Positions 44,683 to 52,937 are shown, numbered from the stretch's first letter. The stretch is DNA of 64,000 nucleotides from Pseudomonas sp. CC6-YY-74 (GCF_002025205.1 NZ_CP019947.1:3510001-3574000); one strand, 5' to 3'. The notes: generated by a model not told the origin, from the sequence alone. Translations and numbers: made by a program.

Positions 44683-46062
44683 GTGACCAACACCGCATTC
44701 TCCTCACTGCCGCTGTCCGCCGCCATGCTGGCGAACCTCGAGTCGCTCGGTTACACCGAGATGACGCCGATCCAAGCGCAGAGCCTGCCGGTGATGCTCA
44801 AGGGCATGGACCTGATCGCCCAGGCCAAGACCGGCAGCGGCAAGACCGCGGCCTTCGGCGTCGGCCTGCTCAATCCGCTGAATCCGCGTTACTTCGGCTG
44901 CCAGGCGCTGGTGATCTGTCCGACCCGCGAACTGGCCGACCAGGTGGCCAAGGAAATCCGCCGCCTGGCCCGTGGCGCCGACAACATCAAGGTCCTGACC
45001 CTGTGTGGCGGCGTGCCCTTCGGCCCGCAGATCGCCTCGCTGGAGCATGGCGCGCAGATCATCGTCGGCACTCCCGGACGCATCCAGCAACACCTGGCCA
45101 AGGGCACGTTGAAGCTCGACGGCCTCAACACCCTGGTGCTCGACGAAGCCGACCGCATGCTCGACATGGGTTTCTACGACAGCATCGCCGATATCATCGG
45201 CCAGACCCCGAGCAAGCGGCAGACCCTGCTGTTCTCCGCCACCTACCCGTCGAGCATCAAGCAGTTGTCCGCCGCCTTCATGCGCAACCCGCAGCAGGTC
45301 AAGGCCGAGGCGATGCACGACGACGCGCAGATCGAACAGCGCTTCTACGAGATTTCCCCCGAAGAACGCATGGACGCGGTGGTCAAGCTGCTCGCCAGCT
45401 TCCGGCCCGAGTCCTGCGTGGCCTTCTGCTTTACCAAGCAGCAGTGCCAGGAAGTGGTCGACCACCTGAGCGCCAACGGCATTTCCGCCGCGGCCCTGAA
45501 TGGCGACCTGGAACAGCGCGACCGCGACCAGGTGCTGGCGATGTTCGCCAACCGCAGCCTGTCGGTACTGGTGGCCACTGATGTAGCCGCACGCGGCCTG
45601 GACATCGACGCCCTGGACATGGTGATCAACGTCGAACTGGCGCGCGATTCGGAAATCCACATCCACCGCGTCGGTCGAACCGGCCGCGCGGGCGAGAAAG
45701 GCATGGCCATGAGCCTGGTCGCGCCCGCCGAAGGCCATCGCGCCCAGGCCATCGAGACCCTGCAGAAAAGCCCGCTCAACTGGCACCCGCTGAACAGCCT
45801 CAAGGCCAAGGCCGGCGAACCCCTGCAACCACCGATGATCACCCTGTGCATCAGCGGCGGACGCAAGGACAAGGTCCGTCCCGGCGACATCCTCGGCGCC
45901 CTCACCGGCGATGCCGGCATCCCTGGCAGCCAGGTCGGCAAGATCGCCATCTTCGACTTCCAGGCGTATGTCGCGGTCGAACGCAGCATGGCCCAGCAGG
46001 CCTTGAAACGCCTGAGCGAAGGCAAGATCAAAGGCCGCACGCTGCGCGTCCGCTCGCTGTAA
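44683..46062 (+). CDS. dbpA: ATP-dependent RNA helicase DbpA
   Basis: DEAD-box helicase acting in 23S rRNA and large-subunit assembly. 459 residues with GTG start at 44683. AKTGSGKT at 48-55 (Walker A), DEAD at 154-157, SAT, then the helicase C domain ending HRVGRTGRAG. The last about 75 residues (ISGGRKDKVRPGDILGAL, GKIAIFDFQAYVAVE) form the DbpA-specific RNA-binding domain that recognises rRNA hairpin 92, so the assignment is secure. Confidence 0.95.
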   Translation: MTNTAFSSLPLSAAMLANLESLGYTEMTPIQAQSLPVMLKGMDLIAQAKTGSGKTAAFGVGLLNPLNPRYFGCQALVICPTRELADQVAKEIRRLARGADNIKVLTLCGGVPFGPQIASLEHGAQIIVGTPGRIQQHLAKGTLKLDGLNTLVLDEADRMLDMGFYDSIADIIGQTPSKRQTLLFSATYPSSIKQLSAAFMRNPQQVKAEAMHDDAQIEQRFYEISPEERMDAVVKLLASFRPESCVAFCFTKQQCQEVVDHLSANGISAAALNGDLEQRDRDQVLAMFANRSLSVLVATDVAARGLDIDALDMVINVELARDSEIHIHRVGRTGRAGEKGMAMSLVAPAEGHRAQAIETLQKSPLNWHPLNSLKAKAGEPLQPPMITLCISGGRKDKVRPGDILGALTGDAGIPGSQVGKIAIFDFQAYVAVERSMAQQALKRLSEGKIKGRTLRVRSL

Positions 46063-46113
46063 GGCACTCGCCACGGCCCGCCGTGGCGACGCTGGCAGCC
46101 CTGCAGCCTGCAT

Positions 46114-46186
46114 TCGCCGCGGGGCGCGCCTCCTACAAGAGCCTGGCGCTATCCGCGCACCTGTAGGAGGCCCGACCTCGGGGCGA
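46114..46186. repeat. REP-like inverted repeat between dbpA and the TldD-type gene
   Basis: TCGCCGCGGGGCGCGCCTCC plus TACA faces TGTAGGAGGCCCGACCTCGG plus GGCGA across a 24-base loop. The TGTAGGAG half-site matches those at 63470-63545. A similar element is typical of Pseudomonas extragenic palindromes. Confidence 0.65.
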
Positions 46187-46341
46187 TGCATTTCCCTGGC
46201 TCCCGGACCCAGTCATCCAGCACCCCGCCCACGCGCTTGTCGCCACCCCGCCCCTTGGGCAATCATGACCTTTCCCGTCGGCTGTCGCCGGCATCCGCCT
46301 GACGCCCCTTGCCGCGGGCGCCCCAGCCCAGGAGCCGCCGC

Positions 46342-47784
46342 ATGTTCGAGGCTTTCGCCACACTCAAGCAGCACTTCGCCGCCCTGCACAGTGACGCCGA
46401 ATACTGGTCGCTACGCTATGTCCGCGAAGACCAGCAGCAGCTGGCGATGCGCAAGCAGGTGGCCGAGCCGCCGCGCTTCAGTCGCGATCAAGGCGCAATG
46501 CTCAGCGTGCGGGTGGCCGGGGTCGAGGCCTACGCGGCGACCAGCGACCTGTCCCGCCAGGGCCTGCAGGCCGCGCTGGATCGGGCCACTGCACTGGCCC
46601 GGCGAATCGCTCCGCAGGCCTTGCTCGACCTGCGCGCACTGGCGCCCTCTAGCGAACGCGGCGAGTACCGCTCGCCCGGTCTGGAGGACGATTTTCCCTC
46701 GCTCGCCGCCTGCTACCAGCTGCTCGCCGCCGAGTCCGCCGCCGTGCCCAGCGATCCACGCCTGGTCAATTGGCGGGTCGGCCTCGACCTGACCAGCAGC
46801 GCGCAGCTCTACCTCAACAACAGCGGCGCCGAGTTGCACCAGGCCCAGCGCTTCGTCTACCCGCACCTCAGCGTCACCGCCTACGACGGCCAGGACAGCC
46901 AGACCCGCAACCTCGGCGGCGCCCACCTCGGCCAGCAGGGCGGCGCCGAAGTGATCGAGCGCCTGGGCCTGATCGGCGCCGCGCCACAGGTCGCCGACCA
47001 GGCGCTGCAACTGCTGCTCGCGGCCAACGCGCCGAGCGGCCCGCGTGACCTGCTGCTGATGCCGGACCAGATGATCCTGCAGCTGCACGAATCCATCGGC
47101 CACCCGCTGGAGCTGGACCGCATCCTCGGCGACGAACGCAACTTCGCCGGCACTAGCTTCGTCAAGGCCAGCGACTTCGGCAACCTGCAATACGGTTCCA
47201 GCCTGCTCAACGTGACCTTCGACCCACACATCCCCGAGGAGCTGGCCAGCTACGCCCATGACGACGACGGCAGCCCGGCGCGCCGCGAGTACCTGATCCG
47301 CGACGGCCTGCTGCTGCGGCCCCTCGGTGGCGCCCTGTCGCAGTGGCGCAGCGGCCTGCCGGGCGTGGCCAACAGCCGCGCCTGCAACTGGAACCGGCCA
47401 CCGATCGACCGCATGGCCAACCTCAATATCGAACCGGGCGAACAGAATCTTGAGCAGCTGATCGGTGGCATCGAGCACGGCATCCTGATGGCCAGCAACC
47501 GCTCCTGGTCGATCGATGACGCGCGCAACAAATTCCAGTTCGGCTGCGAATGGGGCCAGCTGATCGAAAACGGCCAGCTGCGCGGCGTGGTCAAGAATCC
47601 CAACTACCGCGGCATCTCCAGCCAGTTCTGGGGCTCGCTCGCGGCCGTCGGCGACGCCAGCACCCGCGAGGTGCTCGGCACCGCGCACTGCGGCAAGGGC
47701 GAGCCCAACCAGGTGGTCCGCGTCGGCCACGCCACCCCGGCCTGCGTATTTAGCCAGGTCGACGTATTCGGCGGAGCAGCCTGA
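46342..47784 (+). CDS. TldD/PmbA family metalloprotease, TldD-like subunit
   Basis: 480 residues from ATG at 46342 with AGGAG 8 bases upstream; the preceding 11 in-frame residues are not part of the gene. The TldD catalytic motif HExxxH is at His249-Glu250-His254 (LHESIGHPLELD). TldD and TldE form a protease that degrades unfolded peptides and processes certain antibiotics. The downstream gene overlaps by 1 base (ATGA), so both subunits are coupled. It is probably a second pair in this genome, since the canonical tldD/pmbA genes lie elsewhere in Pseudomonas. Confidence 0.88.
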   Translation: MFEAFATLKQHFAALHSDAEYWSLRYVREDQQQLAMRKQVAEPPRFSRDQGAMLSVRVAGVEAYAATSDLSRQGLQAALDRATALARRIAPQALLDLRALAPSSERGEYRSPGLEDDFPSLAACYQLLAAESAAVPSDPRLVNWRVGLDLTSSAQLYLNNSGAELHQAQRFVYPHLSVTAYDGQDSQTRNLGGAHLGQQGGAEVIERLGLIGAAPQVADQALQLLLAANAPSGPRDLLLMPDQMILQLHESIGHPLELDRILGDERNFAGTSFVKASDFGNLQYGSSLLNVTFDPHIPEELASYAHDDDGSPARREYLIRDGLLLRPLGGALSQWRSGLPGVANSRACNWNRPPIDRMANLNIEPGEQNLEQLIGGIEHGILMASNRSWSIDDARNKFQFGCEWGQLIENGQLRGVVKNPNYRGISSQFWGSLAAVGDASTREVLGTAHCGKGEPNQVVRVGHATPACVFSQVDVFGGAA

Positions 47785-49109
47785 TGAACAACCTGAAGCA
47801 ATTTGAAGCGCTGAGCGAATGGCTGCGTGGCGCGCTAAACCCAGGCGAAGAATTCAGCCTCGGCTACAGCGCCGAATCCTCCGAATTCATCCGCTTCAAC
47901 CAGGGCAAGGTACGCCAGGCCGGCCATGTACAGCAGGCCAGTTTGACCCTGCAGCTGATTCGCGACGGCCGCCATGCCGAGCTGCAAGTCACTCTCAGCG
48001 GCGCGGCGCAGGATGACCGCCAGCGCCTGGCCGACGCCCTGCAGCACCTGCGTCAGACCCTGCCGCTGCTGCCAGCCGACCCTTACCTGCAGCTCAACCG
48101 CGAGGCCTGGCACAGCCATGTGCTGCAACTCGAAGCGCTGCCGGACAGCGCCGCGGTGGTCGAGCAGATCGGCCAGGCCGCGCAGGGCCTGGATCTGGTC
48201 GGCTTCTACGCCGCCGGCCCGATCAGCCGCGGCTTCGCCAGCTCCAGCGGCGCCTTCGGCTGGCACCAGGCGAGCAGCTTCAACTTCGACTGGAGCCTGT
48301 TCCACGCCAACGGCCAGGCGCTCAAGGCGCAATACGCCGGCCAGACCTGGCAGGCCGACGCCTTCGCCCGGCGCATGCAGCAGGCGCGCGAGCAACTGGG
48401 TTATCTGGGCCAGCCCGTGCGCACCCTGGCGCCCGGCAGCTACCGCGCCTACCTGGCGCCCGCCGCCCTGCAGGAAATTCTCGAACTGATGAGTTGGGGC
48501 GGCTTTTCCGCCCAGGCCCTGGCCGACAAGGACAGCCCGCTGCAACGCCTGCATGCCGGCGCCGCCAGCCTCAGCCCGCTGCTAAACCTGCATGAGCAGG
48601 TCGCGGGCTCGCTGACCCCGGCGTTTTCCAGCGAAGGCTATCCGCGCCGCGACCTCAGCCTGATCCAGGCCGGCCAGCCCGGCGAGCAACTGGTCAGCTC
48701 TCGCAGCGCCGCCGAATACGGCCTGCCGGCCAACGGCGCCAGCCCCTGGGAAAGCCCGCAGGCGCTGGCCATGGCCGCCGGCAGCCTGGAACAGGACGAG
48801 ATCCTCGCCCGTCTCGGCACGGGCCTGTACATCGGCAACCTCTGGTACCTCAACTACTCCGACCGCCCGGCCGGGCGCCTGACCGGCATGACCCGCTTCG
48901 CCACCTTCTGGGTCGAGGACGGCAAGCTCCAGGCGCCACTCACCAGCATGCGCTTCGACGACAGCCTCTACGACCTGCTCGGCAGCCAGCTCGAAGCGCT
49001 GACCCGCGAACGCGAGCTGAGCCTGTCCACCAGCACCTATTACCAGCGCCACAACGGCTCGACCCTGCTGCCTGGCGCCCTGCTCCGGCGCCTGACCCTG
49101 ACGCTGTGA
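47784..49109 (+). CDS. TldD/PmbA family protein, PmbA (TldE)-like subunit
   Basis: 441 residues starting at an ATG that overlaps the upstream stop. No HExxxH motif is present, as in TldE. Conserved segments are LGYSAESSEFIRFNQGKVRQ and the C-terminal GLYIGNLWYLNYSDRPAGR. It should bind the catalytic partner and complete the barrel. Substrate unknown. Confidence 0.87.
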   Translation: MNNLKQFEALSEWLRGALNPGEEFSLGYSAESSEFIRFNQGKVRQAGHVQQASLTLQLIRDGRHAELQVTLSGAAQDDRQRLADALQHLRQTLPLLPADPYLQLNREAWHSHVLQLEALPDSAAVVEQIGQAAQGLDLVGFYAAGPISRGFASSSGAFGWHQASSFNFDWSLFHANGQALKAQYAGQTWQADAFARRMQQAREQLGYLGQPVRTLAPGSYRAYLAPAALQEILELMSWGGFSAQALADKDSPLQRLHAGAASLSPLLNLHEQVAGSLTPAFSSEGYPRRDLSLIQAGQPGEQLVSSRSAAEYGLPANGASPWESPQALAMAAGSLEQDEILARLGTGLYIGNLWYLNYSDRPAGRLTGMTRFATFWVEDGKLQAPLTSMRFDDSLYDLLGSQLEALTRERELSLSTSTYYQRHNGSTLLPGALLRRLTLTL

Positions 49110-49180
49110 ATCTCTGCTGATTGCAGGCGGCGCGCAGCAGCCGGTAGCTATCGGCGGCAACGCCAAGGCACGGCCGTGTA

Positions 49181-49209
49181 GGATGGTGTTGAGCGCAGCG
49201 ATACCCATC
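49181..49209 (+). repeat. GGATGG dispersed repeat, copy 3
   Basis: GGATGGTGTTGAGCGCAGCG then ATACCCATC, one base different from copy 1. It sits in a 182-bp gap between the convergent TldE-like and periplasmic binding genes. Confidence 0.75.
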
Positions 49210-49291
49210 AATGGCGGCCCATACCGTTCCGGCAAAACACCCACGCCGGACTGATGAAGTCAGCAGGTGTCAGCACCGGAGCAACAGCCCG

Positions 49292-50023
49292 CTACAGCCC
49301 ATGCCGCTGGAGAATCGCCGCATAGCTGCCATCGGCGTGCATGGCGACTATGGCCTGGTTGAACGCCGCGGCGATCGCTTGATGCTGCGGATGACTGCGG
49401 CTGATCAGGATATGCAGGCCGTTCTCGCTCAACGGCCGCTCGAGAAACTCCAGCTCATCACGGATACCGCTCAGCTCGCGGTCGAAGTGATAACGCGCGA
49501 CGAACTCATCCTCCAGGGTCAACTCGACCCGCTTGGCCTGCAGCATGCGCGCGGCGCTCTCGAAACTGCCGACACCCACCTTGTGCCGCAACGGGGCGCT
49601 GTTGAACGCGGCGGAATAGGCGTAACCACGCACCACCGCGATGCGCTGGGGATACAAATCGGACAATTGCTCGAACTTGATGCCGCTGCCCTTGCGCCGC
49701 AACAAGCGGATGCGATTGATCAGATAGGGCTGGGAAAAATAACCGATGCTGGCGCGCTCATCGGTATACCAGGCGTTGATCAGCACATCGTAGTCGCTGC
49801 GCTGCAAGCCACGCAGCGCCCGCTCCCAAGGCACCTGCACATAGGTCGTGGCATAACCGGCACGGCCCAGCGCACTGCTCACCAGATCGGCAGCCACACC
49901 GTTATTGAGCAGGGGCTGGTCAGTGAACGGAGGCCAGGGGTCGGCCACCAGCCGCAGGGTCTGCGCCATCACGCCCAGCGGCAACAACACAAACGACAAA
50001 CAGAACGCACGCAGTCCATTCAT
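49292..50023 (-). CDS. Periplasmic amino-acid-type substrate-binding protein
   Basis: 243 residues from ATG at 50023. Signal peptide MNGLRAFCLSFVLLPLGVMA, then LRLVADPWPPFTDQPLLNNG, the classic start of family-3 solute-binding proteins, and QAIVAMHADGSYAAILQRHG at the end. There are no transport genes beside it, so it may work with a distant permease or be a sensor component. The ligand is not predictable. Confidence 0.85.
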   Translation of the reverse strand: MNGLRAFCLSFVLLPLGVMAQTLRLVADPWPPFTDQPLLNNGVAADLVSSALGRAGYATTYVQVPWERALRGLQRSDYDVLINAWYTDERASIGYFSQPYLINRIRLLRRKGSGIKFEQLSDLYPQRIAVVRGYAYSAAFNSAPLRHKVGVGSFESAARMLQAKRVELTLEDEFVARYHFDRELSGIRDELEFLERPLSENGLHILISRSHPQHQAIAAAFNQAIVAMHADGSYAAILQRHGL

Positions 50024-50437
50024 GACGGGCTGTCCACAAGGTAAAGATTCCAGACTGGTCAGTCCCCGCACATCCGGCGGGTCTGCAAGCCTTATTGGTT
50101 AGCGCCGTACTGAACCACCCTGCGGGTCGCGAGGCAACCGCTATCTGGCACGTCGTACGGTTTGAAAGCCGCATACAACGGGCCAAGCCGTCGGCCAGAT
50201 ACGGCCGGTGCCTGAGTCGGCAAGGCAGGCCTGGCAAGCAACGATTGGACAAAGTGCTGGCGAATGGCTAGCTTCGCGGGAATGCGCAGCCGAGGCGTTG
50301 CAGGAGGGGTGTATAACATCCTTACACCACCATCGATCCACCGAAAGCCGCAGAATAGAGCGGCAGAGAAAAATGGTGAGGAATGTTATCCACCACGCCC
50401 GTAAAAGCGTTATCACACCATTTGGTGTCTATTTATA
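50024..50437. other. Region 5' to the cassette array
   Basis: 414 bp with no gene I can support. In a complete integron, the divergent integrase gene would sit here, but none of the six frames contains an integrase-like sequence, and the space is too short for the usual about 320-residue enzyme. Some residual AT-rich sequence precedes the left boundary site. Confidence 0.6.
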
Positions 50438-50444
50438 GTTAGGT
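50438..50444 (+). other. Left recombination boundary (attI-like R box) GTTAGGT
   Basis: GTTAGGT fits the GTTRRRY core where integron recombination occurs. Its complement ACCTAAC is the R'' box at 51000-51006 that closes cassette 1, which is direct evidence of a used site. No matching RYYYAAC arm is found upstream, so it resembles attI more than attC. Confidence 0.65.
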
Positions 50445-51069
50445 GCTGGAGCGAGAAAGCACTGCCTTCAACAGAAAATGGAGATTTCTAAATTGCTGTT
50501 TGCAAAAGCATTTCAGTATAAAAAATGGGCTAACTCTGAGCTACTGGCTTTCGGAGAGCGCCAGTTGCACTTGCTTCCGGAGAGCGATGCAGTCTTCTTT
50601 ATTAGAATCCTCAACCACACCACAGTGGTTGACAGCTTATTTATCAGCCGAATGTTAGGAACCCCTGAGCTTTACTCTGCTGACAACACGGTAGAAACAC
50701 CAACTTACTCAGAGCTAAAAGAAAGAATTGAGAAAAATGATTCATGGCTTATGGATTTTTCCGCAACTGCCACTCCTGAAACCATGAGCCAAACCATTTC
50801 CTTTAAATTCACTGACGGTGATTTGGGAACACTATCAGTAGAAGAAGTAATGGTTCATCTGCTAACGCACGGCAGCAATCACAGAGGTATGGCTTCACGA
50901 ACATTGGCATCAAATGGTCTTGAGCGCCCGAAAGATACATTCACTCGATATCTGCATGAGGTCGAACCCGGCAGAAGAAAAGAGGCTCGGCGTGCCAGCA
51001 CCTAACAAATGGTTCAAATCGCTCGCTCCGCTCACTGGGACGGGCTAAAGCCCGCCCCTTAACCAAACG
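50439..51069 (+). mobile_element. Integron gene cassette 1 (DinB-like)
   Basis: Cassette starting TTAGGT and ending at the first base of GTTAGCG at 51069. It holds the DinB-like gene at 50478 and attC1. Start and R'' boxes are complementary, as expected for an excised circle. Base composition is clearly more AT-rich than the chromosome. Confidence 0.85.
50478..51005 (+). CDS. DinB family protein (cassette 1)
   Basis: 175 residues with four-helix-bundle features. The metal-binding histidines of DinB proteins appear in ILNHTTVVDSLF and in VMVHLLTHGSNHRGM, a strong match. Members are thiol-dependent transferases or of unknown function. There is no clear Shine-Dalgarno before ATG at 50478, so translation may be weak or leaderless. 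The stop codon (TAA at 51003) lies within the R'' box, as is common in cassettes. Confidence 0.82.
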   Translation: MEISKLLFAKAFQYKKWANSELLAFGERQLHLLPESDAVFFIRILNHTTVVDSLFISRMLGTPELYSADNTVETPTYSELKERIEKNDSWLMDFSATATPETMSQTISFKFTDGDLGTLSVEEVMVHLLTHGSNHRGMASRTLASNGLERPKDTFTRYLHEVEPGRRKEARRAST

Positions 51070-51075
51070 TTAGCG
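51000..51075 (+). repeat. attC1 recombination site
   Basis: R'' ACCTAAC and R' GTTAGCG bracket 76 bp. Inner arms are AAATGGTT and AACCAAAC, and the central hairpin is ACGGGCTAAAGCCCGC. The bottom strand can fold into the usual attC cruciform. Confidence 0.88.
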
Positions 51076-51619
51076 GTATATATGAATTTCAACGTAACCG
51101 AAAAATACAAACGTAGCGAAAAACGAAAAGTGATACTCGCCGCTTTGCTTTTCATCGGGATAATAGCCGGCGCTGCCTGGATGTTCATCTCCAGCGAAAG
51201 CCTGTATCACAAAATACTAGCTGCAATTATTTTTTTGCTACTCGTAAAGCATCTGCCCGGCGCGTATAAAAATATAAAAAATCACGACTCATCCTATCCA
51301 TCCGTATCGATTATCGAATCCGAGAATAAAATTGACATATCACACAAAGGTGCTGTTGTGAGCATGCCGTTATCGGATATAGAAAGCCTTAAAATCCAGA
51401 GCATGAAGGGCAATATTAAATCTCTACTGCTAACCACAAAATCTTTCAGTAACCTACGTTTTGAAGGCTATGAAAATTTAGCTGAAATGGCGGAGTTGCT
51501 TAAAAAATATACCCCGGTAGGAAAAATCAAAAATGCCACGTGGTATCACCGCTAACAACTGGTTCAAACCGTTCGCTTCGCTCACTGGGACGGGCTAAAG
51601 CCCGCCCCTTAACCAAACG
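51070..51619 (+). mobile_element. Integron gene cassette 2 (membrane protein)
   Basis: Starts TTAGCG and ends at the G of GTTAGGC. The closing R'' box CGCTAAC at 51550-51556 is the complement of the opening GTTAGCG, proving the ends belong together. Confidence 0.85.
51082..51555 (+). CDS. Hypothetical membrane protein (cassette 2)
   Basis: 157 residues. Two hydrophobic segments at about 19-36 (LAALLFIGIIAGAAWMF) and 44-62 (KILAAIIFLLLVKHLPG), then a lysine- and serine-rich cytoplasmic or periplasmic tail (NIKSLLLTTKSFSNL). ATG at 51082 is just 7 bases after the R' box. Unknown function; no homologue recognised. Confidence 0.75.
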   Translation: MNFNVTEKYKRSEKRKVILAALLFIGIIAGAAWMFISSESLYHKILAAIIFLLLVKHLPGAYKNIKNHDSSYPSVSIIESENKIDISHKGAVVSMPLSDIESLKIQSMKGNIKSLLLTTKSFSNLRFEGYENLAEMAELLKKYTPVGKIKNATWYHR

Positions 51620-51625
51620 TTAGGC
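51550..51625 (+). repeat. attC2 recombination site
   Basis: R'' CGCTAAC and R' GTTAGGC, 76 bp. Central hairpin GGGCTAAAGCCC as in attC1; the left arm reads CAACTGGTT against AACCAAACG. Confidence 0.88.
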
Positions 51626-52015
51626 CCACTCCGTTAGTTTTCTTTGTGGCTTTTGTATCGTTTTCAATATCGCTATCGGATTTTCACGCTTTACGTTATT
51701 CAGCTCCACCGCAAGGCGTTTGTACTACTCAATTCAATTCGTGCTTTAAAAGGATTTCAAGTTTGAATAATCGGCAGGCACAAATTAACAATTTATCGCG
51801 CTGCGCTCGTGTCACGTTCAGCGCTGGCTTACAAATTGCCGGATGTTCGGCTTTCGCTTAGCGTCGCTTTCAAAAATAGGCGGCGTTCTGCGTTCGCTTG
51901 AGGTACAAGGTTTTGCAAACACACAAAATCGCGCACGATCAGAAATGCCTAACTAGCAGTTCAAGTCGTTCGCTTCGCTCACTGGGACTGCGTGCCGCAG
52001 CCCCTTAACAAAACG
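51620..52015 (+). mobile_element. Integron gene cassette 3 (no convincing gene)
   Basis: About 396 bp, opening TTAGGC and closing with R'' GCCTAAC at 51947. The only open frame is 51646-51861 (71 residues, start MAFVSFSISLSD), which lacks an RBS and shows no family features, so I do not call it a gene. The cassette could carry a promoter, a small RNA, or a decayed gene. Confidence 0.75.
51646..51861 (+). other. Unconvincing 71-codon open frame in cassette 3
   Basis: An ATG-led frame with a serine- and cysteine-rich product (FHALRYSAPPQGVCTTQFNS) and no Shine-Dalgarno. It may be noise. It is listed because it is the only coding candidate in this cassette. Confidence 0.2.
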
Positions 52016-52021
52016 TTAGAG
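51947..52021 (+). repeat. attC3 recombination site
   Basis: R'' GCCTAAC and R' GTTAGAG, 75 bp. The central hairpin differs from the others (CTGCGTGCCGCAG instead of GGGCTAAAGCCC), so this attC has diverged or comes from another source. Confidence 0.85.
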
Positions 52022-52434
52022 GTAACCATGATTCATCGCGCTTCATTACCAATTATCGCGGCTCTACTTATTGCAGGCTGTGCAAGTGCACCTAGGTATT
52101 CCGGCAGCAGCGTTACAGACCAAGTCCTTCGCCAGGATATTTATAAGAACGTATCATTACTCTTTAAAGCCCAGCATAGCTGTTACAACATAGAAACTAT
52201 AAATACAGAAATAACAAACTTAGTAAATTCTGAGTCGGGGGCTATCATTAAAGCAAACGAATTATGGAAAGTTGGCGGCTGCAATAAATTTTCATCTTAT
52301 AAAGTTGAATTGACCGCCGACTCGAATGGCGAGACGTATTACTCTGTTGGCGGTGTTAAATAACCTCTAACAAATGGTTCAAATCGCTCGCTGTGCTCGC
52401 TGGGACGGGCTAAAGCCCGCCCCTTAACCAAACG
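52016..52434 (+). mobile_element. Integron gene cassette 4 (lipoprotein)
   Basis: Starts TTAGAG and ends at the G of attC4. The R'' box CTCTAAC complements the opening GTTAGAG. Confidence 0.85.
52028..52363 (+). CDS. Putative lipoprotein (cassette 4)
   Basis: 111 residues from ATG at 52028. The signal LPIIAALLIAGC has a lipobox (LIAGC), with lipidation expected at Cys17. The mature part is polar with two further cysteines. The Shine-Dalgarno GAGG is formed by the end of the R' box (TTAGAGG), so the attC itself supplies the RBS. The longer frame from 51992 starts within attC3 and is rejected. No function is known. Confidence 0.75.
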   Translation: MIHRASLPIIAALLIAGCASAPRYSGSSVTDQVLRQDIYKNVSLLFKAQHSCYNIETINTEITNLVNSESGAIIKANELWKVGGCNKFSSYKVELTADSNGETYYSVGGVK

Positions 52435-52440
52435 TTAGAG
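52365..52440 (+). repeat. attC4 recombination site
   Basis: R'' CTCTAAC and R' GTTAGAG, 76 bp, with hairpin GGGCTAAAGCCC. Almost identical to attC1 in its right half. Confidence 0.88.
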
Positions 52441-52931
52441 GTAAACATGCTTATCCTTCTGCTGATTGCTGCATTTATATTTTTTGTTGCTATTGCACCT
52501 ATTAAAACAACAATAACCTTTGCGGCCCTGATGCTCCTGATTCTTTGCGTGGTAAAAATATCAACACGAATTGTCACAGGTAATAATGTCAGTTTGGTCG
52601 AAGCATTTAAAGCTGTCGGTCTTTCTCTGCTATTCGCTTGCATTGCAGTATTTGCGCTAACAAGCTTTAGTAGCGCCACAGGAATACATAGCTTTACAGA
52701 TGCAGCGGCAATCGTTGTAATTGGATTGCTTTTCAGTTCATATATTGCTGGGTTTAGTGTTGCACTGGGAACAACGTTTGGCAGCAGCACTGCTATTGCA
52801 GCAATAGCCACTGCTGCCTCAGGAGTTTTAATAGCAGTTGCAAAAGTTTAAATTTGGCTCCTCTAACTATGCGCTCAAATCGCTCACTTCGTTCGCTGGG
52901 ACGGGCTAAAGCCCGCCCCTTAGCTTAATCG
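52435..52931 (+). mobile_element. Integron gene cassette 5 (membrane protein)
   Basis: Opens TTAGAG and closes with R'' CTCTAAC at 52861. Holds the gene at 52447. It is the last cassette with a complete pair of ends. Confidence 0.83.
52447..52851 (+). CDS. Hypothetical membrane protein (cassette 5)
   Basis: 134 residues, four probable membrane segments (LLLIAAFIFFVAIA; ITFAALMLLILCVV; VGLSLLFACIAVFALTS; AAAIVVIGLLFSSYIAGFSV). Start ATG at 52447 with GAGG supplied by the R' box. It is more hydrophobic and AT-rich than the chromosomal genes. No family recognised. Confidence 0.75.
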   Translation: MLILLLIAAFIFFVAIAPIKTTITFAALMLLILCVVKISTRIVTGNNVSLVEAFKAVGLSLLFACIAVFALTSFSSATGIHSFTDAAAIVVIGLLFSSYIAGFSVALGTTFGSSTAIAAIATAASGVLIAVAKV

Positions 52932-52937
52932 TTAGCC
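52861..52937 (+). repeat. attC5 recombination site (last)
   Basis: R'' CTCTAAC and R' GTTAGCC, 77 bp, with the hairpin GGGCTAAAGCCC but altered arms (CTTAGCTTAATCG). No R'' box GGCTAAC complementing this R' was found downstream, so the array ends or was broken here. Confidence 0.8.

Noticed and set aside
50024..50437. Integron integrase gene
   Set aside because: No frame gives tyrosine-recombinase motifs, and the space is too short.
51992..52027. Longer start for the cassette 4 lipoprotein
   Set aside because: The extra codons lie inside attC3, and the lipobox signal begins at the ATG at 52028.
51000..52937. CRISPR or ordinary dispersed repeats instead of attC sites
   Set aside because: The repeats are 75-77 bp, spaced by genes, and obey R''/R' complementarity per cassette, which fits only attC.
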